In this document: positions 34,101-43,890 of the stretch, piece by piece | Layout of the letters: each line of letters starts with the position of its first letter | Numbering within the stretch: the first letter of the stretch is position 1 | From: Prunella strophiata | Lineage: Eukaryota > Chordata > Aves > Passeriformes > Prunellidae | DNA length: 64,000 bases | Assembly: GCA_036583965.1 (NCBI GenBank) | Contig: JAZBQD010000013.1 | Span: forward strand, 4,132,144 to 4,196,143 | Reading direction: 5' to 3' | The notes under the pieces: model-generated | What the model was told of the DNA's origin: nothing | Seen by the model: only the letters and a program-made list of their open reading frames with translations | Databases searched by the model: none | Position numbers and translations under genes: made by a program

Positions 34101-37100
34101 GGGAGACACTGACCCCCCTCTCCTCTGTCCTCCCCGGCCCGCCTGCTTTCCTGCTTTTTTATGGGGGGTGCTGGAGAGCAGCAAGGGGTGCAGACGGCCT
34201 CTGCCCCCCCGGTTCCCCTAAAGCATCAGCCCCCCAAGACCACGCGGAGCTCGGGGCAGGCTCCAGCCCCGCGCACCGTGCCGTGCCGGCGGGGGCAGCC
34301 GGGGAGGGGGCGACCCCCGGGCCCGCCGCTGCCCCCCACGCTCCCCCTCTGCTCCCCGCGCCGGGAGCGGGATGCGCCACCGGGAAAAACGCAGCCGGTC
34401 CCTGGCGGGGTTTGGGGCGTCCCCCGGTCGCTGCCTCGAGCCTGGCTCACCCCCCCGCCCCCCGGCACCGTGATCCCCCCGGGGACCCTGCAGCCAGCAC
34501 CCCCCCAAGGCCAAGCTCTACTCGCCTCGCTCACAGCAGCGGCCCCACTGACTGGCGTGGCAGGATCCGGCCCCGGGTGCTGGACGGAGAGAGAGCCCGC
34601 GGAAGGGGGTGAGCAGGGGCGCCCGGCACGGCTGGGACAGCAGGAGGGGGCCTGGCCCTGCTCTCCTGACGCAGAGACAGCTTCCAAGGAAGTCAAATGG
34701 GAGCTTTGCCTCTGGGTGAAAGGAGGCGAAGGGTCAGGCCCACGGCGCGGGGGGACCGGGCACACTCGCAGGGGGGGCTCTGGGGAGTGAGGGGCTCCCG
34801 GGGCAGCCCTGGGGGGGGTCGTGGCTCCCCCCGCCCCGCAGCCCCGCTGCCGGAGGGGCCGTGCGCGGGGCAGGAGCCGAGGCTGGAGCGGGGAGCTCAT
34901 CCCCGCGCGTCCGCGGCCCGCGTGGGGGTGTCACGGAGGCTTCCACCCGGTTCCAAGCCTTGCACCCCGCATCACTCCCTCCCCCGGCGGATCAGCTGGC
35001 TGCGGGTGCAGCTCCTCACCCCACAAATCCAAACTCCTGCCCGGCCGGCAGGCACCTCCACCGGGAGGCACCGGCAGCTCGGGGCCGGTGCCCGGCGCTC
35101 TGGGCGCTGCCCTCCTGCCGGTGCCGGTGCCGGGATTCCCGGGGGGTGCAGCCCCTGCCCCCAGAAATCCAAACCTCCTGCCCGGCCGGGAGGAACCACG
35201 GCGGGGACGCAGCGGTGGGCGGGCTGAGCCGCTCGTACCTGAGTTGAGGCTGCCTTCCTTCAAACTGGGAGAGTTCAAATAATCCTCTTTGCAAACAAAT
35301 TTGTTCTCGTCGATGATATAGAGTTCCTCGCCCGTGGAGAGCTGCTTGTTGCAGACCATGCAGGTGAAACAGTTCAGGTGAAAGACTTTATTCCGAGCTT
35401 TCCGGACGAGGTCGCTGGGAGAGATCCCTTGGGAGCAGCCGGCGCATTTGGTACCAAACCTCCTGGGAAGGGGAGAAAAGCAGGAGCTGGAGATGGCAAA
35501 GATGGGCTGCGGCGGGGGCTGTGTGTCTGTACCGACCCCCTCCTCAGAGCCCACCGCGGGAGCTCTGCCTCTCCAGCACACCCCACGGAAGGGGAGCCGA
35601 ACCGCACCTTCGGGGCGAGGATGAGGAGAGCCTTCATCCCCGCGGGCCTGGGGTGTCCCCACGCGCGGGGGACACACAGGAGCATCCTCGGCCCCAGAAG
35701 GGAGGCGCGGGAGGGGAAAGCGGCCGGGGGTGCCCCCGCACTCCGCGGGGCAGATTTCGTTCCGGTGCCTCCCGCGAGGGGAACGCGGGGCACGGGCCTG
35801 AAAATCCCCGAAAATGGGGCTGATCACGGCCGGAGAGACAGAAAAAAGGAGCAGCGGGTGCGGGGATCAGAACGACGGGCTGCGCTCCCCAAAGCGTCCC
35901 ATGGTGCCAACCCCAGCGTCCGCTCCCCAGCCCGCCCCGCTCTCCCCAGGGGGAATTTTTTCAGGTCGGGAAGAGTGCTTTGTGAATCTCCGGTTTTTCC
36001 TTTCCTTCCCACAGCGGGTCTGGGTTTAGGTGTGTTTTTGGGTTTATTTTATTAGGAGGTTAAAAAAAAAAATTTAAAGGAATTCGAATCGGCTGGGAAC
36101 CATCTCCCAAAGGAAAAAAAATTAAAAAGAAAAAAAAAAAAAAAGAAAAAGAAAAAGAGACAAAACCAAACAACCAAAACCTGCCACAAAACCTCACAAA
36201 ACAAAACCCAAATCTCCACCAAAAAAAAAAAAAAAAAAAAAAAAAAAGCAACAATAGGAACAAATCGTAAAACCCACAGCAAAATAAAACAACAACAAAA
36301 AAAAATTCAACAAACCCCCTCAACCAACCGAACAAACAAAAAAGAAAAGAAAAGAAAAAAAACACAAACAAAAATAAAGGCAAACCCTTCAACCCCCAAA
36401 ACAAACAAACAAAAACCCTCACAGAAACAATAAATCTGCCCCTAGAACAGGGAGCAGGGGCTGTCCCCGAGGTCCCCGGGGGTTGCCAGGCCCGGGGTGC
36501 CCACGCAGGCTCCCCCGTTTTCCCCTCGGGCCGCGGCACGACCCGTGCCGGTGTCGCTGCTCGCCGTGACGTTGATGTAGTGCCAGCATTAGGAGCCATA
36601 AGTCACGGCCCCCCCTTTGCCCCTAATTCCCCCCGGCACCTTATCGCGCTCATTAGGGGCGTTTAAGGTGCGGGGGTCCCCCGGGGGGGCGGTTTTGGGC
36701 ACCGTCCTCAGCGGGGCCTGCGGTGCAGGGAGGGCAGCTCGGTGCCAGGCCGGGCACCCCGCGGTGCCCACCGAGGCCTGACGCGACGGGGCGGGCGGTG
36801 GCACCGGCGGAGCGGGGCCCGGGAAGGTCGTGGGGACATGGGGAGGGGGGCACAGCCTCGCCGCCCCCTCCTCAAGCTGCAGCAGCGGCCGCAGCGCAGC
36901 CGCCGGGTCCCCCCGGGTCTCCCCCGGGCCGGGGCTGCTCCCGCCGGAGCCGTGGGGCAGGGACCCCCCTGAGCTCCCCAAAACTCCGGGGGACACAGGA
37001 GAGGCCGGACACTGCGAGGGGCTCCGCACCCTCCGCTCCCCGCTGGGGTAGGGGTGAGGACTCACCTGAAAAAGTCATTTTTGCAGTAGAGTTTCCCTTC

Positions 37101-37238
37101 CCTGGAGAAGCATTTCTCGGTCAGGTTGCACTTGCACTCGCAGCACTGGACGCATTTGATGTGCCATGCCCTGTCCAAGACGTTCAGTAGGAAGCGGTCC
37201 AAAATCGGCCTCTCGCAGCCCGCACAATGCACCATCAT
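31180..37238 (-). CDS. LHX5: LIM/homeobox protein Lhx5
   Basis: LHX5 is a nuclear transcription factor of forebrain and spinal interneuron development. Five exons, in transcript order: 37238-37066, 35462-35239, 34056-33779, 32692-32527, 31547-31180. They total 1,209 nt, exactly 402 codons plus stop, equal to the human length, with all phases consistent. LIM domain 1 begins [12 protein letters not shown] (zinc ligands Cys/His through CKNDFFRRFG). LIM 2 follows ([13 protein letters not shown]...[10 protein letters not shown]). Then come an acidic Ser/Asn linker ([20 protein letters not shown]), a homeodomain from about residue 180 ([20 protein letters not shown] to [15 protein letters not shown]) split by an intron at VIQ|VWF, and a Pro/Ser/Tyr-rich tail ending [10 protein letters not shown]. 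The LIM2-CRR pattern places it in the LHX1/LHX5 subgroup; [13 protein letters not shown] and length favour LHX5. Confidence 0.97.
33671..33711. repeat. Poly-T tract in an LHX5 intron
   Basis: About 28 T residues, one C and seven more T, 67 bases below the exon-3 boundary on the plus strand. On the transcribed strand it is a poly-A run downstream of the donor. Confidence 0.9.
36060..36430. repeat. A-rich low-complexity tract in LHX5 intron 1
   Basis: About 370 bases made of A-runs broken by short CAAAC, CAACC and AAAG steps, including a pure A-run of about 27 (36221-36247). Minus-strand open frames here are just poly-Phe-like readings. It is not a clean microsatellite. Confidence 0.85.
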
Positions 37239-37978
37239 AACCTCCGCCGGGGGATGGAGACGCTCAAAAGGAGAAGCCAGCCCCGCGCCGGCACACGGCG
37301 CCGCAAAAAAGGGGAAAAAAAACCCCAAAAACCAAACAAAAAAACCCCCAAAACAAACAAACGAACAAAAAAAAAGCAGAGGAAAATAATGCAGAAATAA
37401 AATAAAATAGGAAATTATAAAAAAAAAAAGGCAGGAAAAAAAATTCAAATTAAATGAAAAGAAATCGAATAAATTAAAATGGAATAAAATAAAGGAGAAT
37501 AAAAAGAAAATAAAAATAAAAACCCCTAAAGAAAATCAAATCGAACGAAATGAAATAAAAAAAAAATATCAACAAAATACAGAAGAAGGAATAACAAAAA
37601 ATTCAGGGGAGGGCAGCGGGGCGGCTGTCAAGTTCTTCCCCCTCTTCTCTCCGGAGCCTCGACGACGGCAGGGAAAAAACGACGCCCCCCCCAAGAATAA
37701 TCCGAACCACCCCCGAGAAATAACACCAACAAGAACACTGAGCACCCCCCCAGAATCTCCCCGCGGTGCCTGCGGAGCGGCCCGGGAGCCTCCGGAGCGG
37801 CGGCCGCGCTGCTGGCGGGCTCTGCGGCAGCGGGCGCGGCGGGAGGGGTGCATGAACCCCCCCCTGCAGCCCCGGTGCCTCGCTGTGCTCCGCCGCCGCC
37901 GCGCCGCCACTCTCATGCTGTCCCCATGGCCAGCTTTGTCCCCCGCCTTAGTAATTCGCGCATCCTTATTCAGATTTG

Positions 37979-38000
37979 GTGACGCCGGGCGCAGCGTCAC
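37979..38000. promoter_or_regulatory. CRE half-site dyad
   Basis: Perfect 7-base arms GTGACGC and GCGTCAC, 8 bases apart, each containing a TGACG/CGTCA half-site. It lies 12 bases from a CCAAT box (38012-38016). Confidence 0.55.
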
Positions 38001-38025
38001 GCGGGATGCGGCCAATGGCAGGGCG

Positions 38026-38039
38026 GTCACCATGGCAAC
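38026..38039. promoter_or_regulatory. RFX-type X-box
   Basis: GTCACCATGGCAAC fits the full RFX consensus GTNRCC-N(0-3)-RGYAAC and is nearly palindromic. A CCAAT box lies 10 bases away. 'ttaatttata' follows it at 38042. Confidence 0.6.
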
Positions 38040-39029
38040 CTCTTAATTTATAGCATATCTAAATTGGCTCCAGCCTTGTGCTTGGCACAGAGGGAAAAAA
38101 ACAACGCGCCTCTATTGTTGAGGGTGGCTTGTACCTGGGCCGCGAAGTGAGTACGCACCTGGCTGGGGGGCCGGGGGGGCGAGGCCGAAAAACCGCTGGC
38201 CCGCCGTTTTTTTTCCTTTAATTTTCGTTTTAATTTGCGTTCGTTTCTTCTCGAGGGATGCTCGGGGAGGAGTCGAGGGGGTCCCGAGTTGCTCAGGGGC
38301 GGCAGCATCACCTGGTTTTGGGGGCTTTGGTTTTGTTTTGCGCAAGGGGAAGAGAGGCTTTTGTCTGGAAGAGCAACAAGTGGGGAAAAGAAGAGGGGGG
38401 GTTTATTTGGGAGGGGGGAGGGGTTGCTGGGGATGGGGAGGGGGCCGGGGGCTCCTCCCGCAGCGGAGCGGGATGGAAAGTTCCCCCGGAGGTATGCGGC
38501 CCCCCCGAACACCCCGCGCTTTGTCCCCTCGGCCCTTCCCCGCTCCCGGGGCGTCCCACACTGAGATTTCTCTTTAATTCCAGGTGCGGCGGAGCTGAGA
38601 CCCCGCGGGAGGGCCCGGCCTGGGGTCAGGGGGGTTCGGGGAGGAAGATCCAGCCCGGGGCCGGCAGCTCTGCCTCCCTTCCCCGGGGGTTTCGGGGTCC
38701 GGCCGTGCGGGGAGGAGGAGGAAGGCGGCGGGGCAGGTGAAGGCCGAACCTTCCTTCCCATTCCCCGTCGTTTCCTCTAGGCAAAATATCTGTATTTTTA
38801 TATTTAAAAACGATACTTTAAAAAAAAAAAAAAAATTTCCCTAGCTCCGGCCCGAAATAACCAGTGGCTGTGGAGTCGCCTGGTGCTGGGAAATGTTCCT
38901 GGTAGTGGCAAAAAAACCTCCAAAAATCCCCCAAACAATAAAAAAAAAAACCCAGAAAAACCCCACGTCAAAATCCCAACAAATCCTCCATCGGCGGGAA
39001 GTGGAGCAGGTTTTGTGTGTAGGGGTGTT

Positions 39030-39620
39030 TGTGGAAAGAGGGAGGATCGAAATAAGGAAATACACAGAGAGAAGAGATTCGGGGAGGAAAAATAAAAGAG
39101 AAGGAAAAGGGAAATAAAAAGAGAAAAAACGCAGGTGGAAAAGGAGAAAAGGTATACAGGGAAAAATATATTTAAAATATCTAAGGGAAAGGAAAAGAAA
39201 GAGAGAATGAGGAAAATAAATTAACGGAAACGAAAAAGGAAGGAACTAAGAAGAGACAGAGGAAAACCACAGAAAATGAAGAAAAAAAAAAAAACGAGAA
39301 AGACAAGCAAAGAAAGAAGAAATAAATGAACGAAAGAAAAAAATACACAGAAATAAAAAAGGCAAGGAAGAAGATGGGGGAAAATGAAGGAAAAAGAAGG
39401 GAAAAGGAAAAATAAACGGAGGAAAGAAATAAAAAGACAAAAAGAACGGCTAGAATAGAAAAGAATGGAAACCAAAAGAGAAGGGCTAAGGAAAAGCACC
39501 AGAGAGAGGGAGCAAGGAAGAGGAAGAGGAAGAAAAGAAAACAAAGACGGGAGGAAAACAAACAGGGAAGAGAGAAGAAAAGAAATGAAAACTGCAGCGA
39601 GTTAAAACGAGGAGAAAGGG
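39030..39620. repeat. Near-homopurine tract (+ strand)
   Basis: About 590 bases almost wholly A and G, with sparse pyrimidines. There is no fixed unit; it is a mosaic of GGAAA, GAAAGA and AAAAG steps. The 300-residue minus-strand frame here is a Phe/Ser/Leu-rich artefact of the tract. Confidence 0.9.
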
Positions 39621-40239
39621 GCAAGAAATGGAAGGCACGGGAAGGAGGGACCGGCCCCAGGGCGGATCGCGGGCTCTGCCCAAGTTCGCGGCATTCCCCG
39701 GGCGCTCCTGAGGAATTTGGGAGCCGCGGAGCCGTGCGGGGATGGATGTTCGGAAAGATCCATGCGGATGTTCGCAGCCTCCGCGGACTGCGGGGCCGGA
39801 TCGAGCACGGAGCGGGGTCAGGGCACCGGCAGCAGCGGGAGCAGCGCAGAAAAGCCGGGATGCTGCGGGGCTGCAGAGCCGCGGGCACACGCGGGTGTGC
39901 CAGGGCTGTGCCCTCACCCCGCACCGCGGGCTGCTCGGGGCTGTGCCACGTCCCGTGCACGAACCTGGGCATGATGTGGGCACTGTGGACAGCCCGTGCG
40001 CGGTGCGGGAGCGGCACCGCGCTGCTGTTGGTGCCCACGCACCCGCTCTGCCCTCCCGCAGCCTCGCACACCCCCTGGGTCACCTCCCCACCACCCAGCC
40101 GGGACCCCCACCCTGCTCCCCGCGGCCGCCCCCCGTTCCCTTTTTCGTTTGAAAGTCAAATAATAAATAAATGCAAGGGAAAAAACCACCCCGAGCCCCA
40201 AGAAACTCCCCCCAGCCACATTCCCCCATGGTAACAGAT

Positions 40240-40610
40240 GGTAATTCAAGGCCTATAAGACCGCCTGTATGTAACTAATAAACCTTTTGTGTTTTAACAG
40301 GGTAATGCGTGGAGAAGCAGCGTCGCTTATACAAGATGTTGATGGAATTTACTATATTATTAAAGGAAAAAAAAAATCCCCTTTCAAGAATAAAGTGTAT
40401 CAACTTACAACACAACAGACGGCAGAGGGATAAGTGAAACAGACAAAAGACAAACAAGATAATAATCTGTTTCCAATCAGTTAAGCCCTGTAGAATTTGT
40501 AATACGCGGTTTGCATATTCCCCCTGTGTTTTGTAATTAATTATCTATCCGTTCGGATGCTCCGCCGCCGACTCTGTAGATATTACCAACTATTTTTGGG
40601 GTTGTAGGCG
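40240..40610. promoter_or_regulatory. Candidate conserved element upstream of LHX5
   Basis: An AT-rich, complex block between GC-rich flanks. It holds 'cctataagaccgcctgtatg', an octamer-like 'gtttgcatattcc' (near 40509), 'gtaattaattatc' and 'gtagatattacc'. It has no repeat structure or reading frame. The motif set fits POU and homeodomain binding. Conservation is inferred. Confidence 0.45.
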
Positions 40611-40779
40611 GTGATCACGCCGGGGAAGGAGCGCGGAGCGGGGCCGGGCTCCGCGGCTCCGGCCGGCCCGAGGATGCCGAGCCCGGGCGCGGAGGGAGGC
40701 GGCGGCTCCGCGGCGCTCCGCGCTCCCCCGCGCTCCCCTCCTTTCCCCTGGTAAGAGGGGGGACGGGGCAGGTTTTAAC

Positions 40780-41030
40780 ATTAAACAAACCCAGCAAGCA
40801 TCTCCTCGCCGGGCCATAGGCGTTTCTGAGTGACTGCGTTACAAATTGTAAATTTAAATAGCTCACAGGATTCATTACCTCCCGCGTCTGATTTCACCCA
40901 GCCGTGAAAAATTGTCCTGGTGTACCACTGAGAAAGGGTTTGCTGCAAAGAGCCACAGTCTAATCACCAGCTTTCTCTCGCCAACAAAAGTGTAATTATT
41001 TTGTTTTGGGTGTAAATATAACCTACGGTA
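40780..41030. promoter_or_regulatory. Second candidate conserved element upstream of LHX5
   Basis: Another AT-rich complex block ('cgttacaaattgtaaattta', 'cacaggattcattacctccc', 'gtctaatcaccagctttctc') ending at a poly-A tract. Same reasoning and limits as the neighbouring element. Confidence 0.4.
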
Positions 41031-41031
41031 C

Positions 41032-41069
<38 letters not shown>

Positions 41070-41085
41070 GGAAAAAAAAAGATAA
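41031..41085. repeat. Poly-A tract
   Basis: About 28 A residues followed by interrupted A/G. It may be simple-sequence expansion; no retroposed body is recognisable beside it. Confidence 0.85.
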
Positions 41086-41217
41086 ACCTCCAGCAGCGTC
41101 TGAATGCATTACAGGGCTGTTTAAAAAGATCCGTCCTAAATTAATACCAAGGTTAAAAGGGGAAGGCAGCTGGGACATGGAAATTTCCGTATTATTGGGG
41201 CGGGGGGGGACACGAGG

Positions 41218-41252
41218 TGAGTGTGAGTGTGAGTGTGAGTGTGAGTGTGAGT
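41218..41252. repeat. (GTGAGT)n microsatellite
   Basis: Five to six copies of a GTGAGT hexamer followed by a degraded copy. Confidence 0.95.
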
Positions 41253-41253
41253 G

Positions 41254-42924
41254 CGGGCGTGCACAGCGCGGCAATGGAACAATGCGGCCCCCCCGGCCCG
41301 CACAAAGCCCCCCGCAGCCCCCAGCCCGCCAGCCCGGCCCCCCACCCTCAGCTCCTTCTCCCCCTCCCCCAGCCCGCAAAGGGGCCCGGGAAGGACCGGG
41401 GATGCCCCAGCTCCTCGCTCCCCACGGGTGCTGCTGGAACCGCCGGGGGGTGTGGAAAAGAAAACAAACAAACCGAGCCCTCCAGCCGCACCGCAGATAA
41501 ATACAAACGAACAACCGGAGGGGTTTTAATTCGGGTTTTTATCCGTTTTACTTCATTTTAACGAATTTTTTGTTTCCTTCCCTCCGAGCTCTCGGGGTTT
41601 CGGTGGAAGAAAAGGCACAAAACGAGCGGCGGTGCCGGCTCGCCCCGGAGGGAGAAGCCCCGGGAGAGGCGGAGCGGCCGCGGGACCGGGCTCTGTTGAG
41701 GCCGTTTAACGGGAAAAAAAACCGAAACAAAACCACACCACCAAAAAAACAAAACAAAAAAAAAAAAAAAAAAAAAAAAAAGAAAAGGAAAATAATAAAT
41801 TCCAAACCAAAGTGAAGACACTAAAATCTCGAGCGGGGGCGGAGAAGCGGGTGCCGCCGGCGGTGGCGGAGCTCGGAGAGCCGTCGGTGCGGGCTCGGCG
41901 CGCAGCGCGGTGCCCGGAGCGCCCCGAGACCCTCGGGACTGCCGCTCTGGCTCTGGGGACAGCCGGCGCCGAGCCAGGTGCTGCTTCTCCCTGCTCCCCT
42001 CGACCTTTCCACAGCCACCCCCACCTTCTCCACAGCCATTTCAACCAGTCCCTTTATTTTTTTAGTTTTTTTCCCCCCGCTGGTTGCGGTAATTGGCGAA
42101 GCTTCAATCGCACCCCCAGCCCCTCCTAGGCTCCAGCAGGATCCCGGGACCCCCATTCCCACCTCCCCGCCGGTTCCCCGGGGCTAAGCCGGCCCTGCCT
42201 CGGGGTCCGCGCTCTGCGCGGAGCCGGCCCGGAGCGCTGTGAGCAGAAACAGCAGCCTGTGCTGACAGAAACGAGCCGGAGACGGGCAAACCCGCACCTT
42301 CGCAAACTTAGTGACTCGGGAGGGCATGCGGCAAAGAACTCGCTCCAAATTTCCTCGGGTGATCCTCGGCCCGCTCCAACCTCCCGTCGATGCCACCGCC
42401 CCCCCGGAGGGGCTGCTCGAGCCGTTCCCAGCCGCTCCCCCCGCCGCCCCGCCGCTAATGAGCGTGTGTGTTGACACGGCGAGGCGATGCCCCCGTTTGC
42501 TTTTGTTTGGGAGGTGTGAAAGAGGGAATCTGCATGAGAAAAGCCGGCGGCAACCGCGGAGCTCCGCGCAGCAGCGGCGGGACGGAGCGAGCCGGTGCGT
42601 GGGGAGCCCGCCCTGGAGCGGGGGGGTTCGGGGGGCGCACGGGGGGCAGGGCTGGAGCTGGGGCTGTGGAGCTGCTGGCGACGCAGGGAGGGGAAGGGAG
42701 CTCGCCCCGGTGCTCCCGTCGGGGGTCGCGGCTGAGCAGGGCACTGGCAGGGGTGTCACGCCGGGTTCCCCCGCACACGGGACCCCCAAAGCTGTGGAGG
42801 CGTGCGGCTGCGCCCCCCTGGGTTCTTCCTCCCTCCCTTGGGTTTGTTTGGGCAGCGGCAGCGGGGAGCGCTCGGGCCGCACCGGCGGCGGAGAGCAGCG
42901 CTGGCACCGCGGTGCTCACCGCGA
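41254..42924. other. GC-rich interval upstream of LHX5, no gene seen
   Basis: CpG-dense sequence with a poly-A run at 41755-41781 and an A/T-rich patch at 42050-42110 ('gcggtaattggcgaagcttc' near 42085). Long open frames occur because stops are rare at this composition. No splice-supported exon or known motif is visible. It could be part of a developmental CpG island. Confidence 0.45.
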
Positions 42925-43035
42925 CACACGGGGGACACACGAGGGGGGACATGGGGGACACACCGGGGGACAGACCGGGGGACAGCACGAGGGACACACG
43001 GGGGACACAGGGGGACAGACGAGGGGACACACGGG
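42925..43035. repeat. G-rich tandem array (GGGGGACACAC-like)
   Basis: About nine degenerate copies of an 11-13-base unit with a G4-5 run and an ACACAC/ACAGAC spacer on the plus strand. The regular G-runs are compatible with G-quadruplex formation. Confidence 0.85.
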
Positions 43036-43379
43036 GGGCTGAGCGCGCCCCGCAGCCACGCGGAGCCGAGGGCGCGGGTGAGGAAGGGGAGCAGCTCCAC
43101 GGGGCGCTTTTCAGGAGGACAGGAACGCCGATCCTCGCCTTCCACGTCCCGAGTGGCTCAGGAGTCCCGCGGCAGGACGGATGTGACAGCGATGCCTCCG
43201 GCATGGAGAGCCCTGCCCGGGATCGCGGCCCCGCCGAGCCCCTCCCGGTCCCCGGCGCCGCCGTGGCCCCCTCGCTGTCCCCGGAGCTCTCCAGGGTGCT
43301 GAACCGCCCTGCCCCGGCCCCGCCTCGTCCTGCGGGCACCGGGCACTGCTGCCCCCGCCACCCTGCCCTGCTCTCTCTC

Positions 43380-43890
43380 TTCGTCCTCTCCACCTCGATC
43401 TTCCCGTCTTTGCTTTTATTTTTTTTTTTGGTTGGTTATCTTTTTTTTTTCTTTTTGTTTTGTCCCATTTTTCTTTATTTTCCCTGGGTTTCTGTATTTC
43501 TCTGTTTTTCCGTGTTTTCCCCTGTTTTTAGATTTTATTTCTTTTTTTTGGTTCTTGTTGTTATTTTTTTTTCCACTTATTTCTTCTACAATTTCCCCCG
43601 TGTTTTTCTCATTTTATCTTTTTCTGTTTCTCTCCTTTTGTTCCCCCCCCCCCCCGCATTTCCCCACATTTTCTTTTTTTTTTTTGTTTGCCTCCTTTCC
43701 TTTCCCCCCCAGCCAATTCTTTCTCTTTTCCTCTCTCCATTCTTCCTCCCTTTCTCTCCCCTCCTTTCTCTCTCCCCACACCTTTTGCTACTCCATTTTT
43801 CGTTTCCCCCTCTCATTTCACACACATTCCCTTCCGATCTCGCTGCCCCTCTCTGCTTTCCTCTCACTTCCCGTTTCCCTCCTCCCACAG
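43380..43890. repeat. Near-homopyrimidine tract (+ strand)
   Basis: About 510 bases of T and C with few purines, including C11-12 at about 43646. It is the strand opposite of the purine tract at 39,030-39,620, and no fixed unit is seen. Confidence 0.9.

Larger units (their letters stand above)
37239..38060 (-). promoter_or_regulatory. LHX5: LHX5 5' UTR and promoter region
   Basis: The part next to the start codon is A-rich (37300-37610). It is followed by GC-rich sequence and then a compact block at 37920-38060 with a CRE-half-site dyad, an inverted CCAAT box and an RFX X-box. From that order on the minus strand the transcription start would lie roughly 37,850-37,950, giving a 5' UTR of about 0.65 kb. 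The start site is inferred. Confidence 0.5.

Noticed and set aside
39181..40083. 300-residue minus-strand open frame
   Set aside because: Its second half is a Phe/Ser/Leu translation of the homopurine tract's complement.
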